A stretch of DNA of 64,000 nucleotides from assembly GCF_000282335.1 (NCBI RefSeq), contig NZ_AKJM01000112.1, positions 78,804 to 142,803 on the forward strand, written 5' to 3'. The DNA is from Pseudomonas sp. GM48. GTDB lineage: Bacteria > Pseudomonadota > Gammaproteobacteria > Pseudomonadales > Pseudomonadaceae. Numbering within the stretch: the stretch's first letter is position 1; every line of letters begins with the position of its first letter. Positions 8,375-15,722 of the stretch are shown piece by piece. The translations under genes were made by a program, and so were the position numbers. The notes under the pieces were generated by a model. That model was not told the DNA's origin and searched no databases. It worked only from the letters and a program-made list of their open reading frames with translations.

Positions 8375-8811
8375 GGGGCTCGCGGCGGCAGTGTTGGGTC
8401 ATGAGGGGCTGGCGCAACAGGCGCAGCCGCAGGTGTGACGGGTTCAACCGGTGTGGTTGCAACAACGGGTGCAGGTTCTGCCGCTGCAGCAGGTGCTGCG
8501 ACGCTGGCGGCGGGAACCTGAATCGTCTGCTCTCCCACATGCTCGACCGGTGTCGGCTCCTGCTGGGTCGGCGTGAAGATTTTCCGCGCCTCCTGCTCAA
8601 GCGACAGGATGTGCTCGTTGTGCAGTTGCCGACGAATCTCGTCAGCACCGATTTCACGTTCAACTTCCTGTTTGATCGCGTTGAAGCTGCGCTTCAGGCG
8701 CCCGACCCACAGGCCAGCGGTGCGCGCAGCGCCCGGCAAGCGCTCGGGACCCAGCACCAGCAGGGCAACGAGGCCGACGAGCAGCAGTTCAGAGAAGCTG
8801 ATACCAAACAT
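8371..8811 (-). CDS. tatB: Sec-independent protein translocase TatB
   Basis: Single-span Tat component of 146 aa. MFGISFSELLLVGLVALLVL is the membrane segment, followed by the GPERLP hinge and an amphipathic helix (RTAGLWVGRLKRSF) as in TatB. The rest is an acidic helix and an Ala/Pro-rich tail of low complexity, which varies among species. It partners TatC in signal-peptide recognition. Ten bases separate it from tatA, and its stop overlaps the tatC start. Confidence 0.96.
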   Translation of the reverse strand: MFGISFSELLLVGLVALLVLGPERLPGAARTAGLWVGRLKRSFNAIKQEVEREIGADEIRRQLHNEHILSLEQEARKIFTPTQQEPTPVEHVGEQTIQVPAASVAAPAAAAEPAPVVATTPVEPVTPAAAPVAPAPHDPTLPPRAP

Positions 8812-8821
8812 TAGTCTGCGC

Positions 8822-9094
8822 TCACACGTCTTTGCGGATCGGCTCTTCGACTTTCTGCGCCTGCACGTCGATGGTGTGCGGCTGGTTCACAGAGGCCTGT
8901 GGTTGTACCGGCGGAACCGGTTGGGCCGGGGTCGCGTTCGGGTCGGCCGGTTTTTCGTCGTCGTTCATGGCTTTCTTGAAACCCTTGATCGACTCGCCGA
9001 CATCAGTGCCGAGGTTTTTCAGTTTCTTGGTGCCGAATACCAGTACCACGACAACCAGAATGACGATCCAGTGTTTCCAGTCAAAAATGCCCAT
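8822..9094 (-). CDS. tatA: Sec-independent protein translocase TatA
   Basis: Pore-forming Tat component of 90 aa that oligomerises to let folded substrates cross the inner membrane. MGIFDWKHWIVILVVVVLVF is the short membrane helix, followed by the FGTKKLKNLGTDVGESIKGF hinge and amphipathic helix diagnostic of TatA. A Pro/Gln-rich tail follows. First tat gene of the operon, 25 bp after hisE. The start has a GAGGAG-like ribosome site (complement of CTCCTC at 9107-9112). Confidence 0.97.
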   Translation of the reverse strand: MGIFDWKHWIVILVVVVLVFGTKKLKNLGTDVGESIKGFKKAMNDDEKPADPNATPAQPVPPVQPQASVNQPHTIDVQAQKVEEPIRKDV

Positions 9095-9119
9095 GCTGCT
9101 GCTCCTCTCTAATAGTTAT

Positions 9120-9452
9120 TCAGGCGGACGGACGCGAGGCTTTCTCAACGTGTCCGGAGAGACCGAAACGACGGTCCAGTTCATCGAGTACAGCCTGTGG
9201 ATGCTGCCCCAATTGGGCGAGCATGACCATGCTGTGGAACCACAGATCGGCGGTTTCGTAGATCACATCGCTGCAGTCACCGCTGACGGCGGCATCCTTG
9301 GCGGCAATGATGGTCTCGACCGACTCTTCGCCGACTTTTTCCAGAATCTTGTTCAAGCCCTTGTGGTACAGGCTGGCGACATACGAGCTGTCGGCGGCGG
9401 CGCCTTTGCGCTCTTCCAGTACCTGGGCCAGACGGGTCAGAGTGTCACTCAT
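9120..9452 (-). CDS. hisE: Phosphoribosyl-ATP pyrophosphatase
   Basis: Second step of histidine biosynthesis: hydrolyses phosphoribosyl-ATP to phosphoribosyl-AMP and diphosphate. The 110-aa all-helical MazG-like protein shows the metal-binding pattern KVGEESVE and, further on, YETADLWFH. Encoded apart from HisI, as usual in pseudomonads (enterics have a HisIE fusion). Its start overlaps the hisI end by 8 bp, so the two successive enzymes are translationally linked. Confidence 0.96.
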   Translation of the reverse strand: MSDTLTRLAQVLEERKGAAADSSYVASLYHKGLNKILEKVGEESVETIIAAKDAAVSGDCSDVIYETADLWFHSMVMLAQLGQHPQAVLDELDRRFGLSGHVEKASRPSA

Positions 9453-9846
9453 GTTTGTGTCCTGCGGAGTAGATGGCGTGCGGATCTTTCAGGACCGGGT
9501 CGACCGTTGTCCAGTCGCCGTTCTCGTAGACGCGATAGAAGCAGCTCTGGCGGCCGGTATGGCAGGCAATGTCACCGATCTGCTCGACCATCAGGATGAT
9601 CACGTCGGCGTCGCAGTCCAGGCGCATCTCGTGCAGGGTTTGCACATGGCCGGACTCTTCGCCCTTGCGCCACAGCTTGCCACGGGAACGCGACCAGTAA
9701 ATGGCGCGGTTCTCGGCAGCGGTCAGTTCCAGTGCTTCGCGGTTCATCCAGGCCATCATCAGGACGCGCCCGGTCTTGTGATCCTGGGCGATGGCCGGCA
9801 CCAGGCCGTCAGCGTCCCACTTGATCTCGTCCAGCCAGTTTTTCAT
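9445..9846 (-). CDS. hisI: Phosphoribosyl-AMP cyclohydrolase
   Basis: Third step of histidine biosynthesis: opens the adenine ring of phosphoribosyl-AMP. A zinc enzyme of 133 aa. The metal-site cysteines and acids are visible in LDCDADVIIL and DIACHTGRQSCFYR. Start ATG 9846 (MKNWLDEIKWD) has GGAG six nt upstream; a longer reading from 9873 adds nine unconserved residues and is rejected. It follows ubiB after about 80 bp and leads into hisE. Confidence 0.96.
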   Translation of the reverse strand: MKNWLDEIKWDADGLVPAIAQDHKTGRVLMMAWMNREALELTAAENRAIYWSRSRGKLWRKGEESGHVQTLHEMRLDCDADVIILMVEQIGDIACHTGRQSCFYRVYENGDWTTVDPVLKDPHAIYSAGHKHE

Positions 9847-9927
9847 CTTCGACTCCGACAGCGAGCTCCACACTTCAATAGTCGAGCTCAGGCGTTGAAA
9901 CAGTGTGCCAGTCGTTCACGCAACTGG

Positions 9928-11532
9928 CTATCGGCGAACGACCAGATACAAACCGACGGCCATCATGATGCCAGCTGGCCAATAGTCCAACTGATTCAGC
10001 GGCCCGCCAGCGGCAAGGATCGCGCCACCGGCCAGATGGGCTGTGCCGAGCAGGCGCAGGAACCAGTCGTCGCGACGTCGATGCCACGCTGGCGGTGGAT
10101 CGCTGGCGTGGGGCTGGGACAGGCGTTCGAGCAAATCGCGGGTCATGTTGGCCAGGTGCGGGATCTGTTCGATCTGGCTCTGCACGTTGCCAAACAGGGC
10201 TTTAGGGCTGACCCGCTCGCGCATCCAGCGTTCGAGGAACGGCTGCGCGGTGTTCCACAGGTCGAGGTCCGGGTACAGCTGGCGGCCCAGGCCTTCGATG
10301 TTCAGCAGGGTTTTTTGCAGCAAGACCAACTGCGGCTGCACTTCCATGTTGAAGCGGCGCGCGGTCTGGAACAGGCGCATCAGCACCTGGCCGAAGGAAA
10401 TATCCTTTAACGGTTTTTCGAAGATCGGCTCGCACACGGTACGGATCGCCGCTTCGAATTCGTTGAGTTTGGTTTCCGCCGGCACCCAGCCCGAATCGAT
10501 GTGCAACTGCGCCACGCGCCGGTAATCGCGCTTGAAGAAGGCGAACAGGTTGCGCGCCAGGTAGTCCTGGTCTTCCGGGGTCAGGCTGCCGACGATGCCG
10601 CAGTCGATTGCAATGTACTGCGGGCTCCACGGGTTCACGGTGCTGACGAAGATGTTGCCCGGGTGCATGTCGGCATGGAAGAAGCTGTCGCGGAACACCT
10701 GGGTGAAGAAGATTTCCACGCCGCGTTCGGCAAGTATTTTCATGTCGGTGCGCTGGTCGGCCAGGGTTGCCAGGTCGGTGACCTGGATACCGTAGATGCG
10801 CTCCATCACCAGCACTTTCGGCCGGCACCAGTCCCAATACACTTGCGGTACGTACAGCAGCGGCGAACCGTCGAAGTTGCGCTTCAACTGGCTGGCGTTG
10901 GCGGCCTCGCGCAGCAGGTCGAGTTCGTCGTAGATGGTTTTTTCGTAGTCGCTGACCACGTCCACCGGGTGCAGCAGGCGGGCATCGGCCGAGAGTTTTT
11001 CGGCGGCGCGGGCGAGGATGAACAGCCACGCCAGGTCCTGGGCGATGACTGGCTTCAAGCCCGGACGAATCACTTTGACGACGACTTCTTCACCGGTTTT
11101 CAGCTGCGCGGCATGCACTTGCGCCACCGAGGCCGAGGCCAGCGGCTCGACATCGAAACGGCTGAACACGTCGCTGATTTTCTTGCCCAGCTGTTCTTCG
11201 ATCAGCTTGACCGACACTTGCGAATCGAACGGCGGCACGCGGTCCTGCAACATCATCAGCTCATCGGCGATGTCTTCCGGCAGCAGGTCGCGACGGGTGG
11301 AGAGGATCTGCCCGAACTTAATGAAAATCGGCCCCAGGTCCTGCAGCGCCAGGCGCAAGCGCGCGCCACGGCTCAGGTCCAGGGTCTTGCGCGGGAACCA
11401 GCGCCACGGCAACGCGTAACGCAGCGCCCGCAGAAACCAGGGCAGTGGCAGGGCGAACAGCAGGTCATCGAGGCGGTAGCGGATCACGACGCGCTGGATG
11501 CGCAACAAACGGCGGACGGCAAGCAGCTTCAT
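9928..11532 (-). CDS. ubiB: Ubiquinone biosynthesis protein UbiB (ABC1/ADCK kinase-like)
   Basis: Membrane-bound atypical kinase/ATPase-like protein of 534 aa needed for ubiquinone synthesis. The family-defining KxGQ segment appears as FIKFGQILSTRRDLLP near residues 90-105, the alanine-rich nucleotide loop as ASASVAQVH, and the catalytic-loop region as FHADMHPGN. Two hydrophobic C-terminal segments (about 495-530) anchor it to the membrane. The start ATG overlaps the end of ubiJ by 4 bp. The trio ubiE-ubiJ-ubiB is conserved in gammaproteobacteria. Confidence 0.96.
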   Translation of the reverse strand: MKLLAVRRLLRIQRVVIRYRLDDLLFALPLPWFLRALRYALPWRWFPRKTLDLSRGARLRLALQDLGPIFIKFGQILSTRRDLLPEDIADELMMLQDRVPPFDSQVSVKLIEEQLGKKISDVFSRFDVEPLASASVAQVHAAQLKTGEEVVVKVIRPGLKPVIAQDLAWLFILARAAEKLSADARLLHPVDVVSDYEKTIYDELDLLREAANASQLKRNFDGSPLLYVPQVYWDWCRPKVLVMERIYGIQVTDLATLADQRTDMKILAERGVEIFFTQVFRDSFFHADMHPGNIFVSTVNPWSPQYIAIDCGIVGSLTPEDQDYLARNLFAFFKRDYRRVAQLHIDSGWVPAETKLNEFEAAIRTVCEPIFEKPLKDISFGQVLMRLFQTARRFNMEVQPQLVLLQKTLLNIEGLGRQLYPDLDLWNTAQPFLERWMRERVSPKALFGNVQSQIEQIPHLANMTRDLLERLSQPHASDPPPAWHRRRDDWFLRLLGTAHLAGGAILAAGGPLNQLDYWPAGIMMAVGLYLVVRR

Positions 11533-12152
11533 GCGTTATCGCTTGGGTCGAGGGATCGGGAAAGGCGCTCGAAACGCGCCTCGAGACGTTCCAGATCGAG
11601 TTTGATCTGGTCCAGTTCACTGAATCGGGCTTCAGCTTCGCGCTGACCGACAAGGGTGCGCGATTCTTCGGCCAGGTATTCGCCGAGGTTCTGGCCCAGG
11701 CTGGCGAACCCTTGCTGATACCAGCGGGCGCGGCTGCGCAGATGACCGCCGACCAGTTGCGTGGCCACCGGGCCGAGCCAGCGCGAGAGTTCGTACTCCC
11801 AGTCCAGTTCGAGGTCCTGAAGGATCGCCGCCAGTTCCAGCAGCACACCGCTGTCGCCGTCGAGCTCGACTTCCGGGCTGTGCAATACCGAGGTCTTGTC
11901 CTTGCTCATCGCCAGTTTCAACAGGCTCGAGGCCGGTGCACGCAAGGTGCAGTCGGCGCCGGTTTCCCACTGGGAGGCGAGCATCAGGCCTTCGTCGCTG
12001 GGCAGGATGAACAGTTGCAGCGCCGGGCTGCGGCAATCGACGGCAATCACCCGGCCGCTCAAATGCGCCAGCCGCGGCAGCGCCGTGCTATCGAGACGCA
12101 GCACCCGGTTCAGGCCGAGTTCAACGCTGGCAAGCAGCCCGGCGAGCAGCAT
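11529..12152 (-). CDS. ubiJ: Ubiquinone biosynthesis accessory factor UbiJ
   Basis: SCP2-domain protein of 207 aa that binds lipid and helps organise the Ubi enzyme complex. The N-terminal part (about 15-115) has the SCP2-like pattern with LRVLRLDST-like and LFILPSDEGLML segments. The C-terminal part is a predicted coiled coil (FSELDQIKLDLERLEARFERL). The start overlaps the ubiE stop by one base (TGATG), and its end overlaps ubiB by 4 bp. Identity rests on both the domain and the invariant position between ubiE and ubiB. Confidence 0.94.
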   Translation of the reverse strand: MLLAGLLASVELGLNRVLRLDSTALPRLAHLSGRVIAVDCRSPALQLFILPSDEGLMLASQWETGADCTLRAPASSLLKLAMSKDKTSVLHSPEVELDGDSGVLLELAAILQDLELDWEYELSRWLGPVATQLVGGHLRSRARWYQQGFASLGQNLGEYLAEESRTLVGQREAEARFSELDQIKLDLERLEARFERLSRSLDPSDNA

Positions 12153-12922
12153 CAGGGCTTGATGCCGCGGTGCAGGGCAACGATGCCTGCGGTCATGTTG
12201 TGATAGGTCACGCGGTCGAAGCCGGCCTCGACCATCATCGACTTCAGGGTTTCCTGGTTCGGGTGCATGCGGATCGATTCGGCCAGGTAGCGATAGCTTT
12301 CCGAGTCGTTGGTGATCAGCTTGCCCATCAGCGGCATGAAGGCGAACGAGTAGGCGTCGTAGGCCTTGGACATCAGCGCGTTGGTCGGCTTGGAGAATTC
12401 CAGCACCAGCAAACGGCCACCCGGCTTGAGCACGCGCAGCATCGAGCGCAGGGCATCTTCCTTGTGGGTCACGTTGCGCAGGCCGAAGGCGATGGTCACG
12501 CAGTCGAAATGGTTGTCCGGGAACGGCAGTTTTTCCGCATCGGCCTGGACGAATTCGACGTTACCGGCCACACCGAGGTCCAGCAGGCGGTCACGGCCGA
12601 CCTTGAGCATGGATTCGTTGATGTCGGCCAATACGACCTGGCCGGTCGGGCCGACGAGGTGCGAGAATTTTCTGGTCAGGTCGCCAGTGCCGCCGGCGAT
12701 GTCCAGCACGCGGTTACCGGTGCGCACGCCCGACAGTTCAATCGCGAAACGCTTCCACAGACGGTGCATGCCGCCCGACAGAAGGTCGTTCATCAGGTCG
12801 TACTTGGCGGCTACCGAGTGGAAAACCTCAGCGACTTTTTCCGCTTTCTGGCTTTCCGGAACGTTTTTGAAGCCGAAGTGAGTGGTGGGTTCGGCATCGC
12901 TGCCTTTGCGCTGATCAGTCAT
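12152..12922 (-). CDS. ubiE: Ubiquinone/menaquinone biosynthesis C-methyltransferase
   Basis: SAM-dependent C-methyltransferase of 256 aa of the ubiquinone pathway. The SAM-binding motif I reads VLDIAGGTGDLTRKF, and the family signature DxxFPDNHFDCVTIAFGLRNVT is complete. Start ATG 12922 (MTDQRKGSD) gives the normal length; a reading extended to 13060 is rejected. First gene of the leftward ubiE-ubiJ-ubiB-hisI-hisE-tatABC-rsmE run. The next gene to the right, a PHA-region gene, is divergent, leaving about 155 bp for both promoters. Confidence 0.97.
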   Translation of the reverse strand: MTDQRKGSDAEPTTHFGFKNVPESQKAEKVAEVFHSVAAKYDLMNDLLSGGMHRLWKRFAIELSGVRTGNRVLDIAGGTGDLTRKFSHLVGPTGQVVLADINESMLKVGRDRLLDLGVAGNVEFVQADAEKLPFPDNHFDCVTIAFGLRNVTHKEDALRSMLRVLKPGGRLLVLEFSKPTNALMSKAYDAYSFAFMPLMGKLITNDSESYRYLAESIRMHPNQETLKSMMVEAGFDRVTYHNMTAGIVALHRGIKP

Positions 12923-13077
12923 ATCGCTGTCACCAAAAGAGAATGCGCGACATTCTAATCCCCAAGGCATGCTTTGTCTTGGCAAGGCTGAAGGTAAGAT
13001 GGGCAACCATCGGGACGTTTTGACGCAGCAGAGGTCAAGATGCCTCGGGAAAGCACCCATAAAGCAGGAGTCATTTG

Positions 13078-13353
13078 ATGGCCCATATTAGTGTTGAACG
13101 TGCCCATGGCCTGGGTAAGGCAGCGGCTCGCGAAAAGGCCGACAAGCTGGCGCAGAAACTTTCCGATCAATATGGTCTGGAGCCGCAGTGGTCCGGCGAC
13201 ACCCTGAACCTCAAGCGCTCGGGTGTGAAGGGCGCGGTGCATGTCGCCGAGGACTCGATTCGCGTCGATGTGGAACTGGGCCTGATGATGTCGGCCATGA
13301 GCGGCATGATCAAGGCGGAAATCGAAAAGGCGCTGGACAAGGTCCTGGTCTGA
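13078..13353 (+). CDS. Polyhydroxyalkanoic acid system family protein (PHA granule region)
   Basis: Small protein of 91 aa of the family found next to PHA granule genes (PHA_gran_rgn). MAHISVERAHGLGKAAAREK at the front and the amphipathic end (MIKAEIEKALDKVLV) are typical. Exact function is not established; an association with PHA granules or with PHA precursor use is assumed from its position. The start ATG 13078 has AGGAG seven nt upstream; the TTG just before it would add one residue. It stands alone before a REP pair, then phaI. Confidence 0.88.
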   Translation: MAHISVERAHGLGKAAAREKADKLAQKLSDQYGLEPQWSGDTLNLKRSGVKGAVHVAEDSIRVDVELGLMMSAMSGMIKAEIEKALDKVLV

Positions 13354-13377
13354 TTTTCTGCTTGAATTGAGATCCCC

Positions 13378-13466
13378 TGTGGGAGCGGGCTTGCTCGCGA
13401 AGGCGGTGTGTCAGTGAAATTTTCATCTACTGACCCACCGCCTTCGCGAGCAAGCCCGCTCCCACA
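13378..13466. repeat. REP pair (REPIN), about 90 bp
   Basis: TGTGGGAGCGGGCTTGCTCG arm and its inverted copy with GTGGGAG ends outermost. The inner flanks GCGGTGTGTCAG and CTGACCCACCGC also pair, giving arms of about 37 nt. Confidence 0.93.
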
Positions 13467-13597
13467 TTTAGTTTGCGGTGCTCTCAAAGGTCTATGTCAG
13501 TTGTTAGGGTGCCGTTTCTAATTTTTCTCCCTACTTTGTGCCAGAGCCCGACACTTATCCGGGCAGTTCCTCAAACCTTCTGCGCGTGAGGTGCACC

Positions 13598-14020
13598 ATG
13601 GCCAAAGTTATTGTGAAGAAAAAAACCGACGCAACGACGAGCACGCTGAGCGACGTCAAATCCTATGCCCGCAAGATCTGGCTGGCAGGCCTGGGTGCCT
13701 ACACCAAGGTCGGCCAAGAGGGCGGCGAGTACTTTCAAGAGCTGATCAAGGCTGGTCAGGTTGTTGAAAAGAAAGGCAAAAAAGTAGTCGCTGAGAAACT
13801 TGAAGCGGCGAATGCCGAGATCGATGAAGCCAAGAGTGAAGTGAGCACTTTCAAAGGCAAGGTCGAAGTTCAACTCGACAGGGTCGAGAAGGCGTTCGAC
13901 ACGCGTGTCGCAAGTGCCTTGAATCGTATCGGCATTCCGTCTAAACATGACGTTGAGACACTCTCTGCTAAGCTCGATGAGCTGACGGCATTGCTCGAAC
14001 GTGTCGCGCGTAAATCTTAA
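13598..14020 (+). CDS. phaI: PHA granule-associated phasin PhaI
   Basis: Phasin of 140 aa that coats polyhydroxyalkanoate granules and influences their number and size. Lys-rich start, then SYARKIWLAGLGAYTKVG, the phasin pattern, which is repeated in the N-terminal half of PhaF encoded next; the rest is predicted helical and coiled-coil. Start ATG 13598 follows GAGGTG; an upstream reading from 13538 is rejected. Ten bases separate its stop from phaF, so they form one transcript, facing the phaC1ZC2D operon. Confidence 0.95.
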   Translation: MAKVIVKKKTDATTSTLSDVKSYARKIWLAGLGAYTKVGQEGGEYFQELIKAGQVVEKKGKKVVAEKLEAANAEIDEAKSEVSTFKGKVEVQLDRVEKAFDTRVASALNRIGIPSKHDVETLSAKLDELTALLERVARKS

Positions 14021-14030
14021 GGAGAACGGG

Positions 14031-14864
14031 ATGGCTGGCAAAAAGAATACTGAAAAAGAAGGCAGCTCGTGGATCGGGAAAGTCGAAGACTACTCCCGCA
14101 AAATCTGGCTGGCTGGCTTAGGCGTGTACTCGAAGATCGACACTGACGGCAGCAAGCTCTTCGATGCATTGGTAAAGGACGGCGAGAAAGCCGAGAAGCT
14201 CACCAAAAGCGCTGTTGGCAAGACAGTCGACGCCGCCAAGGACACCGCTTCTTCGGCCAAATCGCGCATCAGCGGCGTGAAAGATCGTGCACTGGGCAAG
14301 TGGGATGAACTGGAAGGGGCTTTCGACAAGCGTCTGAACAGTGCCATTTCGCGTCTGGGCGTACCGAGCCGCAACGAAGTCAAAGCACTGCACAGCAAGG
14401 TCGATACCCTGACCAAGCAAATCGAAAAACTGACCGGTGCCAAGGTTGCGCCTGTTGCGGCGAAAACCGCAGCAGCCAAGCCTGCTGCCAAACCGGCCGC
14501 CAAAACGGCTGCCAAGCCACTGGCAAAAGCGGCGGCTAAACCTGCTGCCAAGCCTGCGGCTAAAACTGCAGCGGCCAAACCAGCCGCCGCCAAAACCGTC
14601 GCCAAACCAGCGGCTAAACCGGCCGCCAAGCCTGCAGCAAAAACTGCCGCGGCCAAGCCGGCAGCCAAGCCTGCTGTTGCGAAAAAACCTGCAGTGAAGA
14701 AGCCGGCAGCTCCAAAAGCCGCCGCGCCAAAACCAGCAGTGGCAGCTGCCAAACCGGCAACCCCGGCAGCTCCGGTCAGCGCATCGAACTCCGCGACCGC
14801 GCCAACCCCTGCTGTCACCCCGACTGCCGCGCCAGCTCCATCGACGCCAACCAGTCAGTCCTGA
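14031..14864 (+). CDS. phaF: PHA granule-associated protein PhaF (phasin with histone H1-like tail)
   Basis: Protein of 277 aa with two parts. Residues 1 to about 135 form a phasin domain homologous to PhaI (DYSRKIWLAGLGVYSKI). From about 140 to 235 it is a lysine/alanine/proline-rich repeat region (AAKPAA, KTAAAKPAA, KKPAVKKPA), like histone H1, which in P. putida binds nucleoid DNA and helps share granules between daughter cells. A Pro/Thr/Ser tail follows. AAGGAG lies six nt before ATG 14031. The repeats make the DNA internally repetitive at 14440-14760. A strong terminator follows. Confidence 0.96.
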   Translation: MAGKKNTEKEGSSWIGKVEDYSRKIWLAGLGVYSKIDTDGSKLFDALVKDGEKAEKLTKSAVGKTVDAAKDTASSAKSRISGVKDRALGKWDELEGAFDKRLNSAISRLGVPSRNEVKALHSKVDTLTKQIEKLTGAKVAPVAAKTAAAKPAAKPAAKTAAKPLAKAAAKPAAKPAAKTAAAKPAAAKTVAKPAAKPAAKPAAKTAAAKPAAKPAVAKKPAVKKPAAPKAAAPKPAVAAAKPATPAAPVSASNSATAPTPAVTPTAAPAPSTPTSQS

Positions 14865-14880
14865 TTTTCAGGGCTCAAGA

Positions 14881-14915
14881 AAACGCCCGGCCTTCACAGG
14901 CCGGGCGTTTTTGTT
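14881..14915 (+). terminator. Intrinsic terminator after phaF
   Basis: AAACGCCCGGCC-TTCACA-GGCCGGGCGTTT stem of 12 bp followed by TTGTTTG. It ends the phaIF transcript. Confidence 0.93.
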
Positions 14916-14949
14916 TGTGAGTGCATTCTGGAACACGACAGAGATCCCC

Positions 14950-15039
14950 TGTGGGAGCGGGCTTGCTCGCGAAAGCGGTGTGTCAGCCGACATCAATGCT
15001 GAATGATGAACAGCCTTCGCGAGCAAGCCCGCTCCCACA
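14950..15039. repeat. REP pair (REPIN), about 90 bp, between phaF and phaD
   Basis: Inverted GTGGGAGCGGGCTTGCTCGC arms, GTGGGAG ends outermost, with a GCGGTGTGTCAG inner flank on the left. It ends 3 bp before the phaD stop codon, in the convergent gap. Confidence 0.93.
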
Positions 15040-15042
15040 TTT

Positions 15043-15663
15043 TTAATCGTGGTCTTCCAGATATTCCATCGCCATCTGTTCGGTCGCAGCCTTGATCGAC
15101 GGCAGCAAGTGTGGCGCCACCAGCATCATGATCTGGTAAACCACCAGCCGCACCTCGCCTTCGCGGTCGAGAATCCGCTGATAGTCCAGTGAAAACAGCA
15201 GCGTCATGGTGATCTGTTCCACCAGTTGCCCCAGTGCCTGGGTATCGCTGACCAACAACCCTTGCGCCTGCAATCGTGCCAGCAGCGACGCCAGTGTGCG
15301 CTTGAGTGCATTGAGCAGGCTGCGAATGCCCTTGGCCAGTTTCGGCAGGCGACCGGCGAGGTTCGACAGGTCCTGGAACAGAAACCGGTAGTGGGACAGG
15401 CGTTCGACGATCAAGTGCAGGAACAGCCAGTAGTCCTCCGGCGCCAGTTCGACATCGGCCGGTGGGTCGAGCAAGGGGGCCAGTTCGCCCTGAAAGCGCT
15501 CGAATAGCCCAAGAATCAGCGGTTCCTTGCCGTGGAAGTGATAGTAGAGGTTGCCCGGGCTGATGCCCATTTCATTGGCAACTTCCATGGTGGAGACATT
15601 CGGTTCGCCCTTTTGATTGAACAACTGCAGGGCACATTCGAGGATCCGGTCGCGGGTTTTCAT
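15043..15663 (-). CDS. phaD: TetR-family transcriptional regulator PhaD
   Basis: TetR-type DNA-binding protein of 206 aa. In P. putida PhaD acts as an activator of the pha genes, probably responding to a PHA-derived metabolite. N-terminal helix-turn-helix at about residues 24-43 (STMEVANEMGISPGNLYYHF), then the helical ligand-binding domain. Last gene of the leftward phaC1-phaZ-phaC2-phaD set, 59 bp after phaC2 with a stem-loop between. The REP pair immediately past its stop may protect the 3' end of the message. Confidence 0.94.
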   Translation of the reverse strand: MKTRDRILECALQLFNQKGEPNVSTMEVANEMGISPGNLYYHFHGKEPLILGLFERFQGELAPLLDPPADVELAPEDYWLFLHLIVERLSHYRFLFQDLSNLAGRLPKLAKGIRSLLNALKRTLASLLARLQAQGLLVSDTQALGQLVEQITMTLLFSLDYQRILDREGEVRLVVYQIMMLVAPHLLPSIKAATEQMAMEYLEDHD

Positions 15664-15688
15664 CCAGTCTTCTTAATGATCGGGTCTT

Positions 15689-15712
15689 GCCACGGCCGAC
15701 AGAGGCCGTGGC
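15689..15712 (-). other. Stem-loop between phaC2 and phaD
   Basis: Perfect 9-bp stem GCCACGGCC / GGCCGTGGC around a 6-nt loop, with no T-run. It may attenuate transcription or protect RNA ends between the phaC2 and phaD messages. No termination is claimed. Confidence 0.5.
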
Positions 15713-15722
15713 TCGTTGAACG

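Noticed and set aside
13467..13597. Promoter for phaI
   Set aside because: TTGTTA and TAATTT are present but only 12 nt apart, and no sigma54 pattern was found, so no promoter is called.
14440..14760. Repetitive DNA in phaF as a possible tandem-repeat or CRISPR array
   Set aside because: The repeats are short, imperfect and in frame; they encode the AAKP-rich tail of PhaF. There are no spacers or direct repeats of CRISPR length.
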